From the NCBI GenBank assembly GCA_964036045.1, contig OZ038381.1:107017367-107081366 (forward strand): a stretch of DNA of 64,000 bases. The letters run 5' to 3'. A model generated the notes under the pieces. That model did no database searches. It was not told where the DNA came from and worked only from the letters and a program-made list of their open reading frames with translations. Positions 56,201-64,000 of the stretch are shown here, piece after piece (within the stretch, counting starts at the first letter, position 1; each line of letters begins with the position of its first letter). The translations under genes and the position numbers were made by a program. The stretch comes from Eutreptiella sp. 'Long Island Sound 2002'. Taxonomy: Eukaryota > Euglenozoa > Euglenophyceae > Eutreptiales > Eutreptiaceae.

Positions 56201-56939
56201 GCCGTCCACATCCTTGAAGCGGACGCCCAATGTTGGGTCCTCCACTGGACACACCGAGTCCTCATGGCGGCCAGGGCCTACACTCCACGAATAGACCCGA
56301 AAGACCCCCCACGACGCCAGCAGCGACTCCTCCAGGCCACCACTCTCACAGGCTGCCAAGGCGCCCCATGGGAAGCCCTCCACACAGCAATCTACTTGGC
56401 TCAAGGATCCCCCAGCGGCCAAGACATACCTGAGCCCAAGGAGGCGGGTCAGGCAGGCCAAGGCCATGAGGAACTACCACATCCACCAGCCTTTTGACAA
56501 CAGCCCGGCCGCACTGCCATGGCCAACCGACCCCCCGGAGACCGTACGCAAGCTCGCCGACCTCACGCGCAGCCACACAAAAGCGACCATGCAAACGACA
56601 GCAGAAACCCCACTAAGGGATCCGGGCCAGCAGGCTAAGCACCCCTTCTTCCAACCCCACGCCCCCCCAGCCCCACCACCTCCGATCCCACCCAAGCGAG
56701 CGAGACGGAAAAGAGGCGAGCCCGCCCCCACCCAAGCCAGAAAGGACAGCAGGGCAACAACCTCCCAACCCCCCGCATCCCCCCCGACCCTCCCGGCAAA
56801 CCCGGACCAAGCATCCTCATCATCTTTTCTCCCACCACCACCACCCCCCCCCCCGGATCAAGCATCCTCATCATCCTCCCTCCCGCCACCAGCACCGCCC
56901 GAACCGAAAGTGTACCCTGAATTCAAAGGGCGCGAGAAG
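53290..56939 (+). pseudogene. Plus-strand relative of the unit A/B minus-strand gene (copy C)
   Basis: The N-terminal part (53350-53750) is coding-like in two frames (GGHYAADPADHAWIIAMATG; then EVADYLRCTSRRFNTAFG). A long Pro/Thr/His-rich region (53800-55450) is open in several frames because of its composition. The best frame is 55499-56497 (332 codons), with LGTIPGDPCIYRLP and HAIPLHGVESLALG, matching the minus-strand genes at 30603-32411 and 36069-36872. A further segment (56466-56942) matches their C-terminal tails (PWPTDPPETV; Pro-rich; PPKRARRKRGE) and ends in a TGA at 56940-56942 that overlaps the first bases of the second element's LTR. Its orientation agrees with the upstream non-LTR end. 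Function unknown; an ORF1-type role is an inference. Confidence 0.5.
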
Positions 56940-59760
56940 TGAAGCGGTACCCAGAACCCCATGGCCCGGTTACGGCCTACAACCGGTCTCCGGTCCACTA
57001 ACCCCATGTACGGAAGTTCTCCGTGCCGTGAAGCCCCGCATCGGCAACCGATGCACCGCCAGCGGAGATTTGTGCATCAGAATATCAGGAATCAACAGGG
57101 TTTTATTTTCATATTGTTTCTGTCAATTTTTACGCTTCCGTTCTGATACTCACTGTTTTGACTGCTGGCGGTTGGATCGCCACTTTACCGTAACCGCCAG
57201 TTTAACTGTAATTAATGGAAATTTTAACGCTATCCGTCACGAAGGCTCCAAAGTTGCCAGGAACTGCATGGATGCTTCCGCAATTTTCATAATTAATACT
57301 CGCAACCTTAATCCGAATTTTTCAGGATGTCGAAATCGGATTTTCGACTTCGACATCCCCGCACTTGATTTGACCTCTTTCGAGTGGACCTACGTGCTTC
57401 CCTATGCACGAATCAACTTTCCTTTTCTCTTGCCCTCCATTTGTCTTAAAGATATGGGCAAAACAAAGTTGATTCGTGAGGCCACTTGTGAAGGTCATAT
57501 CTCGTGCTGTTTGCGAGGAATGACAATAAGGAAACGTGGGATGTATTCACAATACTCCCGACGTAATTTAGGGAGCATCATATGCCTTGCGTTTCCACAC
57601 GTGCGCGCTAGTGTAATGGATCATGGTCAAGAGGGTAGAGTTTGCGTCATAACTCTTTGGCCATGACATTGCGTGCGTTAAGATAACTTTCGAGTGTAGC
57701 GCGCAAGTGTTGGTGTTGCATAGGAGCTCTCATTGAGTTCCTATGAGCGATTGACACAAAGTTATGCCCTTGGAGGGGCATGACATATCGTGGTGGGAGC
57801 TGCCTTTTTGGGCAATATGTGGTAGGTGCCATGTGTTGTGTTGCGTGCCCATTTGGCGGGTCCATTGCTCCAAGACAAGCCCGCCAATGGACCTCATATT
57901 GTGCATGCCCCTTCTCCATACTCCCTACGATCAATTGCAAGCCTAATCTTCGTGAAGGGAAGCTTGTGTGGTGAACCCGAAGCGATGCGTTGGGAGCAAA
58001 GTGTGTGTTTTGCAATTTTCCATATTTTCGTGTGCCCACTTGGGAAGTAGCGCTCGTAACCTTTCAAGGCGCCCCAAGTGGAGCACATATGTGGGATCGA
58101 AGGTCATTGGTGTCAAGTCATTGTGTGTAGAAGGATTCAGTGATTGCACGATCCAAGCCGAAGATATTATAATATGTTTATGCACCTTTCAAGGCACTTT
58201 TGTGTGTGCTTGTACCAATTTTGCCGTTTTTGGCCCGTCATGATGTCAAGTGGCGACCGTGTATCTCAACGTTGCGCTCAATTGACATCATGACCCAAGT
58301 ATGATATGAGGGTACATACTTCGGTGCCCAACATATCTTGGACCCGGCGGATAACTCCTCTTAGGCTTGGCATACCGTGGCCGCCATGTTGGCGATTTGG
58401 GACTATCCCAAATCATGGGCTCACTTGGCGACCCTGCCATTCCCAATACCGGAGGAGTTGGGCGACGCCCAAAAGATATGTTGGACATATATGACTTGAT
58501 ACGAATTCTATGGCACACTCCGGTCCGAGTCGGGCATGTGCCTCATTTGCCCCAACCATGAGTGTGCGCATTTTTGGCCATTTTGAGCAATTTTCCACTT
58601 TTGCTGCCCGCCGTGCACTATGTTCTAACCCTCGTGCACGCCGGACGCATGGACCAATGGACCATATATGACATGGGTGTTATGGGTAATGGTCCCCATG
58701 GTTGACACACCACGTGGGCGAAGCAGAGCGACCATCGTTAAGGTGCTAGCCCAAAGTGAGTGTGGGCAATTTTGCAATTTTGGCAGTTGTGGACCCAATT
58801 GGGATCGTCACCACGCCGAGTAGCATGGAGATCTTTGAGAGCCAAGGGCATAGGAGTCTCTGTTGGACTCCCGGTAGATCGCATATGGAATGGTGGATCT
58901 GATCTCCAAGCCGGCGTGGATATATACTATTGGGAGCACACCGAATTTTGGCTCATTTCAGGCAGCCAAAATGACCCAATTTTGGGACCCCAATTTCCCC
59001 CTTCCGTGTGGTCAATTGGCGGCCCCATTTCTCTAAGCCCATATGGACCCCGGACCCAAATCTAAGTTGTACACTGAGATATAAGTCGTAGGTCCTGCCT
59101 CCTACCCTGTGAGCCATTGGCCTTACCTTGGCCGGGCGAGCCACGCGTGGGAATGATGCCAATTTTGGTGATTTTGGCATCATGACCCCACATGACTCAT
59201 CCGTGTTGCCCTGATGCCGGGACCTCAGAGGGAACCAGGTTGGGTGAGGGCTCCAGGGAGTTCGTACTCGAAGTGCATAGGGTCAATTGCCTCGTCCCTA
59301 CCTCTGGCGGGTCCAAACGAGGGGTCAATTTTAGGGATTTTTGAGTTAATTTCAGTTTGGGCTGAAACAGCCCATTTTCAGCTACCAACTCCTGGGGATA
59401 ATGGCGGGGCCATATCTCTGAGTCAGAGTGAAGTTCCGACCTGCCATTAAGGGAGCATGGGGAGCCACTGTCAGTTGGCCTTGGAGCTCCTTGGTTCCCA
59501 GGAACTCGCCTGTGGCTGGGCGGGACACCCCCCCTATTGGCAGGGTTTCAGGGTCAGGACTGAGCAGGGCATGGGTTGTGTTTGATCCCCCGCCCCCATC
59601 AGCCACTGAGAGGGTCGGACCTGGGATTGGGATATGAGTTGGGACTGAGTGTCTATGGTCCTGTGATGCCCTCACCCCAGTCCAGTCTTAACCCCATGTG
59701 TACATATCCTGATGTGTTGCTGTACATACTTTCGTTCCCTCTTTGCAGAGTGGCAAGGAT
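56940..59760 (+). repeat. 5' LTR of the second element (right border uncertain)
   Basis: AT-richer sequence without supported genes. The first ~450 bp align with the first element's LTR; later parts share only layout and phrases. The right border is a guess from the change to GC-rich sequence. Confidence 0.5.
57325..57358 (+). other. Conserved LTR hairpin, second element
   Basis: GGATGTCGAA (57325-57334) pairs with TTCGACATCC (57349-57358) around the same 14-base loop. The outer pair is G-C here and C-G in the first element, a compensatory change. Confidence 0.75.
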
Positions 59761-60322
59761 TCTGAAACGCTTTGTCACATGACATGAGCGCATTGATGCC
59801 CCTGTGAGCGTAGTGCTTTGCCTGCCTGCTCACTTGCGCGTGTCCCGCAGCGTCCCGTGGCCGGCCCCCCACGGGAACGCGTCAAAAGCGTTTCACCGCC
59901 GCGGGGTTACCCAGCCCTCGCGTGCCACTCGGGGCCACCCACCCCGAGCAGCGCGGCGCAGCCCGCAGCTCGCAGCGCAGCGCAGCAACTCGCAGCGCAG
60001 CGCAGCAGCTCGTAGCGCCGCCCAGCGACAGCGCCGAGTTCGTCACGGAGCCAGCAGCGCCGTCCAGAGCATCGCCCTGACCGCGCAGCAACCGTGAAAG
60101 AGGTGCACAGACCAGGACTCCTGCATCAGCCCCATCGGCCGACCCGGAGTCCCATCGGCCGACCAGCAAGGCCGCGTCAACCACCTCCACAACCACCGGC
60201 TGACCAGCACCAGCCGCACTTCCAATCCAGTGCTGCAGCACCCTCTTCAACAACCACAACCAGTTCGTTGAGTTGAACGAGTGCACATCAAGGACCTCAA
60301 GACCAACTACGCCCCCGCTGCC
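59761..60322 (+). other. Leader of the second element
   Basis: GC-rich sequence with a GCAGC/GCGCAGC-rich low-complexity patch (59940-60040). A 516-codon minus frame across 59882-61432 is the stop-poor shadow of the gag frame and is not a gene. Confidence 0.45.
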
Positions 60323-62752
60323 ATGGTAAATTGGCAAGAAGCGGGTAGGAGGTGGCCGCAGCCCCACCCCCATGTGGCGCGCCTGCTGCGCGGATTGCTG
60401 TGGGACCAGCAGTACCGCTACAGCAATCCCCAGTGCGAAGGCGGCATGCCCGGGAGCTTCGAGCTCCGCGAGGACATGGGGGAGGACCGCCTGCGGGCAG
60501 TGGAGGAGTGGCTGCGGGCGGAAGGGTACGAGTACCGCTTCCGCCGCAAGCGCTGGAGGACGTGGACCCGGCCGGACAGGCCCGGCGAAGGGCTGCGCCC
60601 CGACGGGATTGAGGAGGACGAGGACCCCAACGCCTACCCGTCGGGCGCCTCGATCAATGTCTCCCTGTGGGACGTGATCGAGAAGAACTTCCCGGAACCG
60701 GGGAGCGAGCGCAGGCTGCAGGGCAGCAGGAGCGCGTCTCCGGGGAAGGAGAAGCGGTCCGCCGGGGACAAGAAGAGGGACCGGAGGTGGCGGGAGTACC
60801 AGGAGTCCCTGGCCGCCGAAGCCGCCCAAGGCGCCAAGGGCGGAACCCCAGCCCCCAGTCCCCAACGGGCCAATGGTGGTCACCACCCCGGCTCCACCAC
60901 CCTTGGCGACTACATCCAAGTCGCCAAGCAGACCCAGGCCAAGCCCCGTCCGCTGCTCCTGAGGGCCCGGCAGGCCCCAGCAGGCCCCAGCAGCGACGTG
61001 GAGTCGGCCCACCGCGGGAGGATGCCGGCCAACCAGGCCAGCTCCAGCAGCAGCGTCGCTCCCGAAAGGGACGTGGCGCGCGCCTGTGAGCGCGCCTGTG
61101 GGGTGCCCTGCAACCGTCGGGTTGCCCGGCAACGGGCCAGGCAGTACAGCGCTGCCGTGGAGGGCGCCGTCGGCATCGCCCAGGAGGAGGCTGCGGAGTG
61201 GGCGCATGGCATGGCCATCCACGCCCAGGCCGTGGCGGCCATTGCGGCCGGACTCACGGCCGTAGCCGCCCATGGGGCAGCGACTGCCCAGGTCAACGGT
61301 GAGTTGGCGGCAGCCGACGAGGAAGCCCGCCTGACGCAGGAGGCCATTGCCTGCAAGGAGGCCGAGGTGAAGGCGCTGGAAGAGGCGCTTGCCCAAGAGA
61401 GGGCAAAGAAGGAGGCGGAGGAAATAGCCCACGCCGAAGCGACGGCTAAGGCCCAGGAGGACGCCGCCAAGAAGGAAGCCATCGAGGCCGCGCGACGGAA
61501 GGTCGCTGAGGAGGCGCGGCTGCAGCAGGCCCGGGAAGCCGAGGCTGCTCGTGCTCGGGAGGAAGCCGAAGCGCGAGCTGCCGCAGCCAACGCCGCCGCA
61601 ATGGAGGAGGCAGAGGCCAAACTCCGCCGCGAGACTCCCCCGGGAGCATCACGAGTGGAGACCCTTCGAAAGCTTTTTGAAGGGGACGCCTCCTCCAGGA
61701 TGGCGCTGGATGAGGCCGACACGGGCAGCAGTGGGAGCGATGGCACCACCGCCCGTCGACGGAGGAAGGGCAAGGGGAAGACCCCCGAGAGGCCGCGGAG
61801 GCCAGCAGGTGGGCACCCCCACGACAGTGACCCCTCCTTCACCGCCAGTGACGGGGATGAACGAGGCCGTCGACATCGCCAAGTGGTGGCTTGGACGGGC
61901 GGAGGCGGCGGAGACGTCCCCATTGAACCAGAAGGTGAGGATGAGGATCTCCCTCCTCCCTACCGGAGCTCGGAGTCCTCCGAGACCGAGACGCCCAGGT
62001 GGGGCGACATGGGCGAGGATGACGACATGGACTTCGGCATCACGAGGAAGCGCCCATCCTCGGACCCACCGAGGCGACCTGGCGGAGACCCACCGGGACC
62101 CCCTGGCGGAGGACCATCAGGACCCCCTGGAGGACGCCCACCGAGTGGACCCCCTGGAGGCGGACCACCGGGCGGGGGAGGACCCCCTGGACCGGGCGGA
62201 CCTTGCGGAGGCCCTCCTGGAGGACCCCCTGGGGACCCCGACGACCCACCAGGGAACGGCGACCCGGATACCACCTGGCGGTGGATTGTCTACCTCCGCA
62301 GGAGGGTCTTTTCCCTCGAGTGCGAGGTAGACACGGGCAAGGTCGAGATGGCTCGCATCTCCGGGGTCGCCGCGCGTGCGCAGAAGGAGCTGGACATCGC
62401 CAGGGCCGAGACCAAGTCGCTGACCAACGTCGTCAGCGGCCTGCAGGAGAGGCTGGATGCGCTGGAAGCCCGTGGGAGCGTCGGCAGCGACCACCCACCC
62501 CTGGAGTCTGGCTCGTCGGACGACGGCTGGGGACCTGGACCAGGTCCAGGCAGACCCCACGCCCCCGGCGGAGCCCCAAGGAGTCGCCCCAGCGCCAGTG
62601 CCCCCTCTCTCACCGCCCCCTCTCACCACAGCGCGGGCCGCCGCAACGAGCGCGTGCCGCCCGGCAGTGGCAGTGAGGAATGGCGCGATGAGTGGCTCAG
62701 CGCGGACTACCACAACCGCCGTGCCCCACCGCGGACGCCTGTACGCCCCTGA
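60323..62752 (+). CDS. gag: Gag N-terminal part of the second element (809 aa open)
   Basis: The ATG at 60323 has a strong context (GCTGCCATGG); the frame is open a little further upstream without another ATG. Residues about 1-100 form a compact-looking domain rich in Trp, Arg and Tyr (NWQEAGRRWPQP; EEWLRAEGYEYRF), which I do not recognise. A polar linker follows. Residues about 323-440 are a long Ala/Glu/Arg coiled coil. Residues about 580-650 are a Pro-Gly-Gly repeat region resembling collagen-type low complexity. Residues about 653-716 are a second coiled coil. The frame ends at 62752, while the capsid-like domain continues in another frame, so either the copy is shifted or a programmed +1 shift exists. 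The first element has no counterpart of this N-terminal domain. Confidence 0.75.
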   Translation: MVNWQEAGRRWPQPHPHVARLLRGLLWDQQYRYSNPQCEGGMPGSFELREDMGEDRLRAVEEWLRAEGYEYRFRRKRWRTWTRPDRPGEGLRPDGIEEDEDPNAYPSGASINVSLWDVIEKNFPEPGSERRLQGSRSASPGKEKRSAGDKKRDRRWREYQESLAAEAAQGAKGGTPAPSPQRANGGHHPGSTTLGDYIQVAKQTQAKPRPLLLRARQAPAGPSSDVESAHRGRMPANQASSSSSVAPERDVARACERACGVPCNRRVARQRARQYSAAVEGAVGIAQEEAAEWAHGMAIHAQAVAAIAAGLTAVAAHGAATAQVNGELAAADEEARLTQEAIACKEAEVKALEEALAQERAKKEAEEIAHAEATAKAQEDAAKKEAIEAARRKVAEEARLQQAREAEAARAREEAEARAAAANAAAMEEAEAKLRRETPPGASRVETLRKLFEGDASSRMALDEADTGSSGSDGTTARRRRKGKGKTPERPRRPAGGHPHDSDPSFTASDGDERGRRHRQVVAWTGGGGGDVPIEPEGEDEDLPPPYRSSESSETETPRWGDMGEDDDMDFGITRKRPSSDPPRRPGGDPPGPPGGGPSGPPGGRPPSGPPGGGPPGGGGPPGPGGPCGGPPGGPPGDPDDPPGNGDPDTTWRWIVYLRRRVFSLECEVDTGKVEMARISGVAARAQKELDIARAETKSLTNVVSGLQERLDALEARGSVGSDHPPLESGSSDDGWGPGPGPGRPHAPGGAPRSRPSASAPSLTAPSHHSAGRRNERVPPGSGSEEWRDEWLSADYHNRRAPPRTPVRP

Positions 62753-64000
62753 CGCCCGGCACCAACCCCTGGCGCCAATCCCCAGGGCTGGAGGACGTTA
62801 TGGTGGACTCAGGGATGAGGTCCCCAGAGGAGACGTGGAGTGGGATGTCGGCGAAGGTGAGGACCTGGACCTGGACCGGGAGGAGTTCGACATCAGCCCG
62901 CCGCGTGGTGTACGACGGGAGGCCGCTGAACGCAGCCGCCGGCGCCGTGATGAGGATGCGTACATGGATGCAGTACGGCGTGAACATTTCGGTTCAGCGT
63001 ACGTGGAGGAACCGCGGCGTAGCCACAGGGATTCCATGGAGGAGATGGACGTGGCGGCCGTGGGAGTCCGTGGGAGAGGCCGATGGGAACCTCGGTCGAC
63101 CTCGCGGCCGGCGTTCATGGTCTCTAAGGCCGCGGATGCCGCCGTGTGGGAAGACATGAAGGACATCAAGCCCCCCATGTACGACGGCAACCCCCTCAAC
63201 CTCGACCGCTTCTTGGAGAAGCTGGACGATTGGGGGCTGACCGTCACTGAAGACCTGCCTCCCGCTGATGCGGAGAAGTATGTCTTCAAACGGTTCAGGT
63301 ACCGCCTGCCGGAAGTGCTCGGAGAGCTATACTTCATGGCGACCAAGGAGGGGAAAATCAAGACCCTCAAGGAAGCCAAGAAGTGGCTCAACGAGCAGGA
63401 GCGGGTGGTCGCTCCGCAGGTGGCTGCCAAGCGCTGGAAGTCCATCAAGCTTGAGCATGATGGACGGGAGATCCGCCTAAGGGAATGGCGTGACTTCCGA
63501 GGGAAATACACCCTTTTCCGCCGCAACGTGGAGGATTGGAACGAGGGTGACGAGCAGGCTCGCCTGCTCTCCATGCTACCGGAAGCATGGATCAAGAGGG
63601 TCACCAAGGAGGAATCCAAGAGGGCCAAGTCCAACCACACGGTCAAGATGATGCTCCCCAAGGAGTATCATACGAACGTGGTGGCTTGGGCGAAGAAGAA
63701 CGTGGCCCGGGAACGCTCTTCTCATCACCGTCTCGGGCGATCGCGAGAAGACCGCGATGTGGCGCCTTGACGATTGTGAGTTGAGCGGCCAGACCATCCG
63801 TCTGCAGCCCATCCCGGCGCGGATGAGCTGCGACGAGATCCTGGAGTGGGTTGGCGAGGAAGTACTCAAGGAGTACCGAAACCTCCACCACACCCGCGGG
63901 TTAAGGCCCGGCGACCGCGACGTCAACTACGTTGGCGAGGGACCTGGCGGGGAAGATGCCATGGACCCAGCGGGAGCCGGCGGCGATGAGACTCTCGTCG
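62700..64000 (+). CDS. gag: Gag capsid-like part of the second element, two frames, runs off the window
   Basis: One frame (open 62457-63770, coding-like from about 62700) carries an Arg/Asp-rich linker and the capsid-like domain. That domain starts with MYDGNPLNLDRFLEKLDDW and has EWRDFRGKYTLFRRNVEDWNEGDEQARLL, matching the first element's gag (YYDGNPFNLDDF; NRYLRKYRRCLKLVENWNEASEISHLL). Near 63720 the coding signal shifts again by +1 and continues to the window end with LQPIPARMSCDEILEWV, matching MQVIFARMSLDEIVKYI of the first gag. The zinc knuckle and stop are not in the window. Both frame changes are +1. Confidence 0.75.

Larger units (their letters stand above)
56940..64000 (+). mobile_element. 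Second Ty3/gypsy-type LTR retrotransposon, 5' part only
   Basis: It starts TGAAGCGG, the same six terminal bases as the first element. It shares an LTR block (57078-57107 versus 14701-14730), the LTR hairpin, and a gag capsid-like domain. Pol lies outside the window. The exact LTR end and primer site could not be fixed; they lie somewhere between about 59,650 and 60,320. Preceding bases GAAG (56936-56939) would be the left target duplication if the element uses 4 bp like the first one. Confidence 0.8.

Noticed and set aside
59740-59775. TGGCAAGGATTCTGAAACG as primer site of the second element
   Set aside because: The complement does not have the right distance between a T-loop-like motif and CCA for a tRNA 3' end, and the LTR border cannot be confirmed without the 3' LTR.
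59882-61432. A 516-aa minus-strand protein
   Set aside because: It is the complement of the GC-rich gag frame of the second element. Gag on the plus strand has coiled-coil periodicity and family similarity; the minus frame has none.

Overview
This window is eukaryotic nuclear DNA dominated by transposable elements and tandem repeats. The evidence is a Ty3/gypsy chromovirus with a C-terminal chromodomain, a primer site matching the 3' end of eukaryotic initiator tRNA-Met, non-LTR retrotransposon endonuclease and reverse transcriptase motifs, long satellites, and candidate short introns. I see no rRNA, convincing tRNA, bacterial operon or CRISPR array. A large, repeat-rich genome of an alga or other protist fits best. 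I cannot name the organism, and no conserved housekeeping gene is present to place it.

Layout. 1-10 kb is AT-richer DNA. It holds a few decayed hypothetical genes (1770-2881, 7507-7947, and 9244-10005 on the minus strand) between tandem duplications, an 11-bp minisatellite in three arrays, and a ~190-bp repeat. 10-14.5 kb is C/A-rich satellite DNA with units of 84/85, 65, 64 and 585 bp. 14503-27629 is a 13.1-kb LTR retrotransposon with 2.3-kb LTRs, inserted into the 585-bp satellite with a 4-bp GCAA target duplication. It carries gag, an in-frame UAG, protease, reverse transcriptase, RNase H, integrase and chromodomain; pol is broken by two frame changes. The satellite resumes at 27634-29280.

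29990-40750 is a 5.4-kb segmental tandem duplication. Each unit holds a minus-strand gene of an unrecognised family, head to head with a plus-strand non-LTR element. Unit B continues into the reverse transcriptase (catalytic FADD near 41025) and RNase H. A probable 8.57-kb insertion (43417-51981) then interrupts that element. Its ends form an imperfect inverted repeat, and it contains minus-strand gene fragments, a strictly 184-bp satellite and a ~186-bp satellite. The end of the non-LTR element, with its Cys-rich C-terminal motif, lies at 51982-53240. It is followed by a plus-strand relative of the minus-strand genes (53290-56939), which is cut by the 5' LTR of a second chromovirus-like element running off the window (56940-64000).

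How the parts relate. The two LTR elements share an LTR terminus (TGAAGC), a conserved LTR block, a hairpin with one compensatory base pair, and a gag capsid-like domain, so they are distant members of one family. Almost every long open frame outside the retroelements either comes from stop-poor tandem repeats or belongs to a gene with visible breaks. Coordinates of repeats and domains were read by eye and may be off by a few bases.
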